In this document: in pieces, positions 1-5,895 of the stretch
Layout: each line of letters opens with the position of its first letter
Numbering within the stretch: the stretch's first letter is position 1
Assembly: GCA_020349865.1 (NCBI GenBank)
Contig: CP070700.1
Location: 695,148-701,042, forward strand
Length of the DNA: 5,895 nucleotides
Direction: 5' to 3'
Source of the DNA: Desulfobacteraceae bacterium
GTDB taxonomy: Bacteria > Desulfobacterota > DSM-4660 > Desulfatiglandales > Desulfatiglandaceae
Notes under the pieces: model-generated
The model's input: the letters and a program-made list of their open reading frames with translations, nothing else
What the model was told of the DNA's origin: nothing
The model's database searches: none
Translations under genes and position numbers: made by a program

Positions 1-1
1 C

Positions 2-787
2 TGGATAAAAGGCGAAGGCCAAAAATGCATTGAAGCTGGCATGAGGCTGGTGGATTTCGGCCTTAAGTATTCAAGCATCCGAAGCCAGGTCATGGGACAT
101 TACATTAAAGGACTGGGCTATTTTACGAAAGGTGATTTTCAAACGGCCATTGATTGTTTTATGAGGGCGACCCAAGTTTCAGGCGATCCGTACTATTACC
201 ATATCCCCCGACTCCTTCTGGGTATGACCTACACCTTAACCGGACGTTTACAGGAGGCGGAAGCCATCCTACGTGAAATCGTAGACTATAGCGAAAAATT
301 TGACACCGAATCCATTGGAACGCCAGCACATGCAATGCTGGGAGGTGTACTGCTCCTAAAGGGCGAGTTGAAGTCTGGCCTAAAAATGGTTGAAGATGCA
401 CAACGATTATTTCTTAAAAATGAGCGAAAGTTTTCCTGTATTATGGCAGATTATATACTCGGAACTTTTTATTTACAGATTGTGCTTAAGAATGATGAGT
501 TTAGCCTGCCTGTCAAAATCAAAAATATCGGTTTTATAGTTAAGCATATTCCGTTTTCGAGTCAAAAAGCAGAAGCGCATTTCAACAAGGCAATTGAGAT
601 GGCAAAGGAGATCGGAGCCAAAGGGCTCCTGGGACAGGCCTATATGGATCTTGGATTACTGCACAAAGCCAAGAAACGAACCGCTCAAGCCAGAGAATGC
701 ATCTCCAAAGCGATTAAGGTCTTTGAAGAATGTGAAGCGGAAGTTTACCTAAAACAGGCAAATGAGGCCCTTGAGTCTTTGCAATAG
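2..787 (+). CDS. C-terminal TPR region of a cyclase/ATPase/TPR signalling protein (5' partial)
   Basis: The frame is open from base 2 to the TAG at 785-787 (261 residues), so the first ATG at 41 is internal and the true start lies before the window. The sequence is a run of helical TPR-like pairs: GHYIKGLGYFTKGDFQTAI, then LLLGMTYTLTGRLQEAEAIL, a more divergent middle, and a clear last pair, KAEAHFNKAIEMAKEIGAKG followed by GQAYMDLGLLHKAKKRTAQA. It ends with EVYLKQANEALESL. From memory, this ending is typical of long proteins carrying a class III cyclase domain, an AAA-type ATPase and a TPR tail; the gene at the right end of the window is the N-terminal counterpart of that architecture. The TPRs would serve as a protein-interaction or sensing module in the cytoplasm. 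No terminator hairpin is visible after the stop. The TPR call is firm. The cyclase assignment is inferred, because no catalytic part is present here. Confidence 0.85.
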   Translation, partial: WIKGEGQKCIEAGMRLVDFGLKYSSIRSQVMGHYIKGLGYFTKGDFQTAIDCFMRATQVSGDPYYYHIPRLLLGMTYTLTGRLQEAEAILREIVDYSEKFDTESIGTPAHAMLGGVLLLKGELKSGLKMVEDAQRLFLKNERKFSCIMADYILGTFYLQIVLKNDEFSLPVKIKNIGFIVKHIPFSSQKAEAHFNKAIEMAKEIGAKGLLGQAYMDLGLLHKAKKRTAQARECISKAIKVFEECEAEVYLKQANEALESLQ

Positions 788-925
788 AAGCGCTGTGGTC
801 ATTTTAGAAAAAAAATGTGGTTGTGAATAAAATCACGAAAGTGTGAATACAAGGTGTATATCTGTAATAAATGAGCGTTTTCAAAAATCCATGTATCTCC
901 AACTTATCTTATGGAATTAAGGGCC

Positions 926-942
926 AAAAAAACCTGTGATAT
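926..942 (+). repeat. Dispersed repeat, copy 1 (degenerate)
   Basis: AAAAACCTGTGATAT is shared exactly with the two longer copies at 1166 and 3303. The similarity is lost just after it, where this copy reads CTAAAC instead of GTCTGAC. It lies in the spacer after the left TPR gene, in the same orientation as the other copies. Confidence 0.7.
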
Positions 943-1165
943 CTAAACTCACCACTCGAAAGGCTAAGGCTGCGTTTACTGTGACTTGGAGCCCTCAGCT
1001 TTCAAGTATTGTCATAATAAACAAAGGAAAATTTCGGTCCTCAGACTTACACATAACGATAAGAAAACTGAACTCGGAGCAGAACAAAAGATACCCATTT
1101 TTTTCTTCAAGTCGCCGCCGCTCAGAGCTGTGATAGCTTCAGATAAGACTAAAATATCATCCACC

Positions 1166-1190
1166 TCAAAAACCTGTGATATGTCTGACT
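1166..1190 (+). repeat. Dispersed 25-base repeat, copy 2
   Basis: This stretch is identical over 25 bases to 3303-3327. The core is AAAAACCTGTGATATGTC, preceded by TC and followed by TGACT. The flanks do not resemble those of copy 3 (TCAGCCGAAG against GACCGGGAAG downstream), so the identity has sharp borders. It could be the end of an insertion sequence, a small non-autonomous element or a dispersed intergenic repeat. No inverted copy is present in the window. On the minus strand it translates as SDISQVFE in this copy and in copy 3, but stop codons close in on both sides in copy 3, so a coding explanation is unlikely. Confidence 0.85.
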
Positions 1191-1683
1191 TCAGCCGAAG
1201 GGGAAACAAAAAATCAGGGTTGCCAGTGAAAACCGTAAAAGAGATTCTTGATTGCAATGTCTGCATTATTTCAGCTATCACTATGTCTCCTCCAGAAGAT
1301 AGAAGTTATTGAAAATGCCTGAAGGATTCGATAATGAAGAAGTATTTCAACTTAATGAGGATGAATGGTAAAGCAATTATTCTAAAAACCGTCGTTAGAT
1401 TAGTCCTAAATTAAAAACGAATGGGCGAATGTTTTTCCTGAATTTGGATGGCCAGCTGTGATTGATGCAATAATCGTCCTGATTCTGAGTCAGGATTGTC
1501 GGTAAAAAAAGATGCTATCTACGACAGGGCTTCCGCAAAACACACGATATTTTGGGAGTAAGTGGTAAACGAAAAGTTCGGTTTACATGTCTTCGTTTGA
1601 TCTTACAAAGTTTTTTTATAGATGAAACGGTCCTGATCCGATCACATCGCTAAGTACTTGGAGCCAAACCTTTACTATTAACG

Positions 1684-2673
1684 CTATATCGTCTTTTTGG
1701 TCTTTAACTGGAAAAATTTGGAGCGGTCGCTCGTGCTCAGCGTGAGGTCTCGGATCTCCGTCCCCCTGAGAATGGCCAAAGTGACCTCTACACCTGCACT
1801 ACCGAGGGCCCAGACTTTCCGGTAAAAATCCGAAAGCCCGTCCACCGCCTTTCCGTTCACCTTGAGAATAAGATCCCCGGGGCGAAGCCCTGCCCGTTCA
1901 GCAGGACCGCCAGAGGTACTGCGGGTGATGAAAACACGGCCATGGGCTTCTTCCGCGTTGATACCTAACCATGGCCTTGCTGGTTTCCTTGGGTGACCAA
2001 CTGCAATCAGGTCTTCCAGAATCGGCGGGAGAAGGTCGATAGGAATGAAAACGTTACAAGGAAGGGAACCAAGCCCCTGAATGGCTAACTGGGTGAAAAG
2101 GGATCCAATTCCTAGGAGACGACCCTCAGGGCTTATGAGCGCCGCGCCCCCAAAATCGGCATAGGGGGGAGATGTGTAGATGGCATTGTCGAGCAGGTAC
2201 TCCCAGTATCCTGTGAACTCCCTGCGTGCAACAACCCGGGCCCCAATGGCGGATGCCGCTCCTCCATAGCCCGCTATAATGACCGGATCGCCTACTTTGA
2301 CCGTTGAAGACCGGCCTAACTTTATCGGTTCTACATTTAGAGGCTCGTCGGTTCGCAAGATACCAAAACCCGTGGCATAGTCGTAGCCTACAAAAGCCGC
2401 CTCGAACTTTTTCCCTTCTGGCCCTGTCACTTCAATCGTCTCGGATTCAAGAATAATATAACCGGTGGTGAGAATGAGCCCTTTTGAGTCGATTAGAACA
2501 CCATGGCCTTCGCGTTCTGTCCCGAGTATGACCGCTGTACGAGCTTCTGCTGGTATCATGGCCCGTATTTTGACGACTGCCTTGAGCAACTCTTCCGGTG
2601 CCTTATCAGCGAATGCTGGTGCGCAAAATCCCAAAAAAATGGCAAAGGCCACGAAAAGACATCTCTTTTTCAT
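1684..2673 (-). CDS. Secreted HtrA/DegP-like S1C pseudoprotease with PDZ domain
   Basis: This 329-residue protein starts at the ATG complementary to 2671-2673, seven bases after the purine-rich stretch AAAGGGGGG. Residues 1-22 are a Sec signal peptide (KKR, a hydrophobic core, then AFA before Asp23), so it should be periplasmic. Residues 28-225 follow the trypsin-like fold of DegP/HtrA. Residues 234-315 form a PDZ domain with PWLGI and GGPAERAGLRPGDLILKVNG. The catalytic triad is absent: the TNxHV His position is Tyr72 (ILTTGYII), the TDLAVL Asp is Gly102 (TGFGIL), and the GNSGG Ser is Phe174 (ADFGGAAL). The frame is intact and the fold motifs are kept, which points to a maintained non-proteolytic role such as peptide binding, scaffolding or chaperoning rather than decay. 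From memory, S1C-annotated homologues in proteobacteria share GYWEYLLD and GGAAL with a bulky residue at the Ser site. The stop is TAG at 1684-1686. The gene is monocistronic here and looks more GC-rich than its surroundings. Confidence 0.9.
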   Translation of the reverse strand: MKKRCLFVAFAIFLGFCAPAFADKAPEELLKAVVKIRAMIPAEARTAVILGTEREGHGVLIDSKGLILTTGYIILESETIEVTGPEGKKFEAAFVGYDYATGFGILRTDEPLNVEPIKLGRSSTVKVGDPVIIAGYGGAASAIGARVVARREFTGYWEYLLDNAIYTSPPYADFGGAALISPEGRLLGIGSLFTQLAIQGLGSLPCNVFIPIDLLPPILEDLIAVGHPRKPARPWLGINAEEAHGRVFITRSTSGGPAERAGLRPGDLILKVNGKAVDGLSDFYRKVWALGSAGVEVTLAILRGTEIRDLTLSTSDRSKFFQLKTKKTI

Positions 2674-2680
2674 TGGTAAG

Positions 2681-2689
2681 CCCCCCTTT
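2681..2689 (-). promoter_or_regulatory. Ribosome binding site of the pseudoprotease gene
   Basis: On the minus strand AAAGGGGGG ends seven bases before the ATG at 2673. It is a G-rich variant of AGGAGG, and its spacing supports this start, which is also the one that gives a complete signal peptide. Confidence 0.6.
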
Positions 2690-2699
2690 CGAATCTTTG

Positions 2700-2732
2700 A
2701 TCATAGTCAGAAAAAAAATTAAATGTTTCTGA
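2700..2732 (-). promoter_or_regulatory. Possible promoter -10 and operator-like inverted repeat upstream of the pseudoprotease gene
   Basis: On the minus strand the inverted repeat TCAGAAA / TTTCTGA (2732-2726 and 2713-2707, 12-base T-rich spacer) is followed after one base by TATGAT (2705-2700), a possible -10 box. Transcription would then begin near 2692, shortly before the ribosome binding site. No good -35 hexamer is seen at 16-18 bases. The repeat would cover the spacer and -35 region, where a repressor or activator could bind. This is inference only: the spacer is AT-rich and such a match can arise by chance. Confidence 0.25.
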
Positions 2733-3007
2733 AGGTGCCCACTGGTGGAAACACAAGTTACGCTTGGTCATGTTTCCGCGGAGTTCTGATAAAGAATGAA
2801 TGTATATCCTGATACTTTTTGTCGAGATTTGTACTAAAAATTAACGATCATTACTTATTAGTAAGTATAACAAAGTGATTTTTTGAGGTCTAAAAAATAA
2901 TTCTTGGTGAATAAGCCTGGTTATGGACGCAGTTCAGACAAGTTTGTCCCCCAAAACAGAGAAGCACATTTCAAATCAAGAATTAAAATTTTACAATACA
3001 ACCGATC
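2733..3007. other. Spacer between the pseudoprotease promoter region and the transposase remnant
   Basis: This AT-rich stretch has no supported gene. The clearest structure is a short perfect inverted repeat at 2852-2867, TACTTA-TTAG-TAAGTA, which could be a protein-binding site but has no poly-T tail and is far from either start codon. The region next to 3007 should contain the former end of the IS5-type element, but I cannot define a terminal inverted repeat there. Confidence 0.5.
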
Positions 3008-3241
3008 TCAAAAATAAAGTAAAAGGATGATGGCACATCCGAGTTGAACCATGCCAGGAAAGTTCTCGGGACAATATTCGTATCGAACCACTATTCGCCT
3101 GAAATTCTGTAGCCAGGCAAATAGACGTACAACCTTCCAACGGCGTTTGTAAAGCCTGATTTTACCACCTTCTTGAGTTCGCATCCCTATACGGTTCCCT
3201 TTAAATAATGAAAGCGGGACGCTCTTTAATAATTCAATATC
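3008..3241 (-). pseudogene. 3' remnant of an IS5-family transposase
   Basis: The minus-strand frame from 3241 to the TGA at 3008-3010 gives 77 residues with the unmistakable C-terminal block of IS5-family DDE transposases: [18 protein letters not shown], then [12 protein letters not shown], and [12 protein letters not shown] near the end. In this family the third catalytic acid sits in the Y-x2-R-x3-E signature (YKRRWKVER). Here that codon is GTA (Val) instead of a Glu codon, so the catalytic Glu is lost. Upstream the frame is closed by a TGA at 3242-3244, and a further TAG lies beyond. The N-terminal domain and the first two Asp residues are not recognisable. It is a dead fragment of an insertion sequence and cannot be a functional transposase. 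Family membership is firm; the subgroup and the element's borders are not determined. Confidence 0.87.
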
Positions 3242-3302
3242 TCAATTTTTAGATTTCTTCTAACCTATGATACCTTACCAATACATCAGCATTTCAACCG
3301 AT

Positions 3303-3327
3303 TCAAAAACCTGTGATATGTCTGACT
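3303..3327 (+). repeat. Dispersed 25-base repeat, copy 3
   Basis: Identical over 25 bases to 1166-1190 and in the same orientation (core AAAAACCTGTGATATGTC, then TGACT). It lies about 60 bases beyond the broken 5' side of the transposase remnant. Copies 2 and 3 therefore flank a segment of about 2.1 kb containing the pseudoprotease gene and the transposase fragment. Confidence 0.85.
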
Positions 3328-3793
3328 GACCGGGAAGATGCAACGGTTATGGCATTTCAATTACTTGGGAGGCTTTCGTAGAGGTCACTGCGCAGTTAAA
3401 AAGTCAGAGTCAGATTTCTCTCTTCACCCTTATGATTAATTTGGGAAATGGAAAGTCTCTGTATTTTTGATGCTTCATCTGGTAGTTATAACTAAATGAG
3501 GGTTATTCTAAATCCATGATATGGCAAGTAGTCTATCAAAAAAACAACTTTAAACAATGATAGTATTCTGATAGAAATATCTTATTTGGCTTACCGCTTC
3601 ACCCACACCAATATTAATAAGATCGTGTATCTTCCGATGATGCAATTCCGATCGTATTTGAACCGTAAAAAATCTTTAAAAAAGGAATGGGTGACATGCA
3701 TTACACCTTTTTCTAAAGTGAGATTGACCCAATATATGATGGTGACTGGCTGATTTCTTTGAGTAATTGGGCTTGATCCTAAAGGAGGATAAA
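3328..3793. other. Leader and spacer upstream of the cyclase gene
   Basis: This stretch of about 460 AT-rich bases contains no supported gene. Small structures include a tandem GTCAGA-GTCAGA at 3403-3414 and a direct repeat of TTCCGAT at 3632-3638 and 3646-3652 (14-base period), which could be a regulator site for the gene at 3794. I see no convincing sigma-70 promoter: TTGACC at 3724 has no -10 at proper spacing, and TATGAT at 3735 has no -35. No riboswitch or terminator fold was recognised. Confidence 0.5.
3781..3788 (+). promoter_or_regulatory. Strong ribosome binding site deciding the cyclase start
   Basis: AAAGGAGG lies five bases before ATG 3794. It fixes the start there rather than at the upstream in-frame TTG at 3767, and the resulting protein begins directly with the zinc ribbon (MICPTC). 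Confidence 0.88.
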
Positions 3794-5881
3794 ATGATAT
3801 GCCCAACTTGCCAATTTGAGAATGAGGCTGATGCTAAATTCTGCAATAAATGTGGCAGTAAATTGGAAATTATCTGCGTCGAATGTGGGATAGCCAATCG
3901 ACATGGGAGTCAATTTTGCAAAGAATGTGGTTATGATTTAACAAAACCCCCAAAACCCTCCTCCATCGACTACTCCAAACCCCAATCCTACACACCGAAA
4001 TTCTTGGCTGATAAGATTCTCACCACCCGCAGCACCATGGAAGGCGAACGAAAGCTGGTTACAGTTCTGTTTGCGGATGTAGCAAATTATACAGCAATGG
4101 CTGAAAAGCTTGATCCAGAAGAAGTCCATCAGATCATGGATGAATGCTTTAAAATCTTGATGGATGAGATTCATAAGTATGAAGGCACAATCAATCAATT
4201 CACTGGGGATGGGGTAATGGCCCTATTTGGTGCTCCTGTAACTCATGAGGATCACGCAAAAAGGGCGTGCCATGCGGCATTACTTATTCAGAAAGCTCTC
4301 AATTCTTTTAGAGAAAGGTTGAAACAGGATTTTGGAGTGGAGTTTATGATGCGGATTGGCCTTAACTCAGGACCTGTAATAGTGGGCTCAATCGGACATG
4401 ATCTTCGGATGGATTATACTGCCATTGGGGATACAACTAACCTTGCTGCCCGTATTCAACAGACCGCAAAGCCAGGAGAAATATATATAAGTCAAGAAAC
4501 CCGGAATTTAATCCAGGATTATTTTCAAATAGATCCGGTAGGAGAGATACCTTTAAAGGGTAAGGCTGAGCTACAATCCCTGTACTGTCTGATTGCCGAG
4601 AGGAGAGGCGTCCGAACACGATTTGAGGCTGGTCTTGCCCAGGGAGTCACTGAACTCGTTGGACGCCACGATGAGATGGAAACTCTTCTGGCACAGGTCA
4701 AAAGGGCGAACAATGGTGAGGCTCAAATTGTAGATGTGGTTGGTGTGGCAGGGGTTGGCAAGAGCCGACTCGTCTATGAGCTGCAAAAGGCTCTTGGTGA
4801 CCAAGTGACGTTTCTTACCGGTGTATGCATCCAATATGGTGGGAATATCAATTTTCTTCCCATGATTGATGTTGTAAAGGCGTCTTTTGGGATCGAAGAA
4901 GAAATGAATGAAGAAGAAGCTGGGAATCGAATCGAGATGAAGGCTACTGGAAGCCGCACGCCTATGATCCCTTTCTACCGGAACCTGCTTTCTTATAAGG
5001 TGGATGACCCTGTATTCAACAACCTCCAACCGGATGGACGCAAGTTCGGGATGTTTGAAGCGGTGAAAGATCTTCTTCTGGCCTTAACCCAGGAAAAAAC
5101 ATTAGTCCTTTTTTTGGAGGACGTCCACTGGATAGACAAGATCTCCGAGGAATTCTTTGCCTATTTTTCACGTTGCATCCCAGAATATCCGATATTGATG
5201 CTTACAGCCTACAGGCCGGAATGTACACCGCCATGGGCAAAAAGTTCATATTATCATAGACTGCACCTGGAGTCTCTCGGTTCCAAATATTCTATTCATC
5301 TTGTGCATAATAAACTGGGAGGTTTGGCATTAGATTCGGAACTTGAGCAAAAGATTGTGGAAAAGACCGGCGGCAATCCTTTTTTTATTGAGGAGATTGT
5401 ACAAGAACTTCGCGACCGAGGAGAGATAGTAAAGGCTGGAGATCGATTTATTTGCAATCGGCCTATCGATCAGTTGCAAATCCCCGGTACAGTTCAGACC
5501 GTATTGGCCGCAAGAATGGACCGTTTGAATGATGAACTCAAACGGACAATGCAGGTAGCAAGCGTTATAGGGAGGGATTTTGCTTTTCGGATCCTAAAAA
5601 GCATTACAGAATTGGGAGATGAGCTAAGGGATCTACTGAAAAAGTTGGTTGGGCTGGAAATCCTTTATGAAAAAGCCCTTTACCCGGAATTAGAGTATAT
5701 CTTCAAGCATGCGCTCACTCAGGAGGTAGCTTACGATAGTATACTAAAGCAAAGGCGCAAAGCGATCCATGTACGTATTGCACGAACTATCGAAGAATTA
5801 TACAATGATAGAATTGAGGAATATTGTGAATTGCTTGTTCATCAATATGAGCGCAGTGGATATGCTAAAAAGGAAATTTAA
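3794..5881 (+). CDS. Double zinc-ribbon, class III nucleotidyl cyclase, AAA-type ATPase protein, truncated by an in-frame TAA
   Basis: A 695-residue cytoplasmic signalling protein. Residues 3-45 form two zinc ribbons (Cys3, 6, 17, 20 and Cys28, 31, 42, 45). Residues about 86-270 are a class III cyclase domain. It has metal-binding Asp95 (VLFAD) and Asp139 (FTGDG), transition-state Asn216 and Arg220 (NLAAR), and Thr209 at the class IIIb adenine-contact site. The usual adenine-selecting Lys four residues before Asp139 is Gln135, so ATP preference is likely but not certain. Residues about 285-540 are a STAND/AAA-like ATPase with Walker A GVAGVGKS (317-324), Walker B LVLFLEDVHW (437-446) and GGNPFFIEE (526-534). 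Helical sequence follows, including FKHALTQEVAYDSIL (637-651). Family members, from memory about 1,000 residues or more, continue into TPRs. Here translation ends at TAA 5879-5881 right after the ATPase-associated helices, and the next codons read YLIL in the same frame. It may be a truncated gene or carry a base error near the window end. Confidence 0.92.
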   Translation: MICPTCQFENEADAKFCNKCGSKLEIICVECGIANRHGSQFCKECGYDLTKPPKPSSIDYSKPQSYTPKFLADKILTTRSTMEGERKLVTVLFADVANYTAMAEKLDPEEVHQIMDECFKILMDEIHKYEGTINQFTGDGVMALFGAPVTHEDHAKRACHAALLIQKALNSFRERLKQDFGVEFMMRIGLNSGPVIVGSIGHDLRMDYTAIGDTTNLAARIQQTAKPGEIYISQETRNLIQDYFQIDPVGEIPLKGKAELQSLYCLIAERRGVRTRFEAGLAQGVTELVGRHDEMETLLAQVKRANNGEAQIVDVVGVAGVGKSRLVYELQKALGDQVTFLTGVCIQYGGNINFLPMIDVVKASFGIEEEMNEEEAGNRIEMKATGSRTPMIPFYRNLLSYKVDDPVFNNLQPDGRKFGMFEAVKDLLLALTQEKTLVLFLEDVHWIDKISEEFFAYFSRCIPEYPILMLTAYRPECTPPWAKSSYYHRLHLESLGSKYSIHLVHNKLGGLALDSELEQKIVEKTGGNPFFIEEIVQELRDRGEIVKAGDRFICNRPIDQLQIPGTVQTVLAARMDRLNDELKRTMQVASVIGRDFAFRILKSITELGDELRDLLKKLVGLEILYEKALYPELEYIFKHALTQEVAYDSILKQRRKAIHVRIARTIEELYNDRIEEYCELLVHQYERSGYAKKEI

Positions 5882-5895
5882 TATTTGATATTATC

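Larger units (their letters stand above)
788..1683. other. Gene-poor spacer between two convergent genes
   Basis: This AT-rich stretch of about 900 bases contains no gene I can support. It holds two copies of a dispersed repeat (near 926 and 1166). Short frames crossing the repeat at 986-1312 (+) and 1012-1281 (-) show no recognisable domain and are probably chance. Fragments between 1315 and 1505 could be decayed coding sequence: an 18-codon piece from 1315, a 26-codon ATG frame at 1334-1414 preceded by GAAGGA, and a start-less frame at 1410-1505 reading NEWANVFPEFGWPAVIDA followed by a hydrophobic run. A hairpin, TCCTGA / TCAGGA (1477-1482 and 1490-1495, 7-base loop), lacks a T-tract and is not a convincing terminator. 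The octamer TGTGAATA occurs twice (822-829 and 842-849), 20 bases apart, with no known meaning. Confidence 0.6.

Noticed and set aside
986..1312. Overlapping 65-108 codon frames on both strands (936-1133 +, 986-1312 +, 1012-1281 -) as genes
   Set aside because: There is no convincing ribosome binding site, no recognisable domain and a low-complexity composition. They run across a dispersed repeat that is not coding in its other copies.
1477..1495. Hairpin TCCTGA / TCAGGA as a terminator for the left or central gene
   Set aside because: The stem is only six pairs, no T-tract follows on either strand, and it lies far from the ends of both flanking genes.
2999..3309. Near-identical CAACCGATCTCAAAAA (2999-3014) and CAACCGATTCAAAAA (3295-3309) as a target-site duplication of the IS relic
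   Set aside because: The match needs one base gap and is in AT-rich sequence; a gapped match of this length is expected about once by chance in a window this size. It is also too long for the short target duplications usual for IS5 elements.
3767..3793. TTG at 3767 as start of the cyclase protein
   Set aside because: It would translate across the strong ribosome binding site AAAGGAGG at 3781. The ATG at 3794 is correctly spaced from that site and starts the zinc ribbon.
3676..5029. Antisense frames of 60-152 codons within the cyclase gene
   Set aside because: They mirror the codon pattern of a well-supported gene, have no ribosome binding sites and no recognisable domains.
5879..5881. TAA read through as a sense codon (recoding)
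   Set aside because: No selenocysteine or pyrrolysine signal applies to TAA. The other complete genes here end at normal stops, so mutation or base error is a simpler explanation.
1..5895. The two window ends as halves of a single circularly joined gene
   Set aside because: Joining base 5895 to base 1 keeps the frame, which happens one time in three by chance, but I would expect a long stretch of TPR sequence missing between YLIL and the left fragment. Nothing shows that the molecule is a circle of this size.

Overview
The window is about 5.9 kb of bacterial DNA with AT-rich spacers. It most likely comes from a Desulfobacterota (former Deltaproteobacteria) type genome. That is an inference from gene style: long proteins joining a zinc ribbon, a class III cyclase, a STAND-like ATPase and TPRs are abundant there, and an IS5-type transposase remnant is present. 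No rRNA or tRNA is available to confirm the lineage.

Layout: (1) bases 2-787 (+) hold the C-terminal TPR end of a large protein whose N-terminus lies outside the window. (2) Bases 788-1683 are a gene-poor stretch with two copies of a short dispersed repeat and scraps of open frame. (3) Bases 1684-2673 (-) encode a secreted HtrA/DegP-like protein with a PDZ domain, in which all three catalytic triad positions are replaced: a pseudoprotease. (4) Bases 2674-3793 are a long spacer holding a dead 3' fragment of an IS5-family transposase (3008-3241, -) and a third copy of the dispersed repeat. (5) Bases 3794-5881 (+) encode a double zinc-ribbon / class III nucleotidyl cyclase / AAA-type ATPase protein. 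It stops at an in-frame TAA exactly where the family normally continues into its TPR region. The codons after the TAA still read like the family in the same frame, so this is either a nonsense mutation or a base error near the window end.

The two flanking genes look like members of the same cyclase-ATPase-TPR family, one seen only by its C-terminus and the other only by its N-terminal two thirds. They would be cytoplasmic signalling proteins making a cyclic nucleotide under control of an ATPase/TPR module. The central gene product is predicted to be periplasmic. It is convergent with the left gene and divergent from the right one, so the sequence gives no operon linking them. The most interesting items are the catalytically empty protease, the in-frame stop in the cyclase gene, the Gln in place of the adenine-selecting Lys in the cyclase, and an exact 25-base direct repeat on both sides of the pseudoprotease gene. 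I found no RNA gene, CRISPR array or clearly new multi-gene system.
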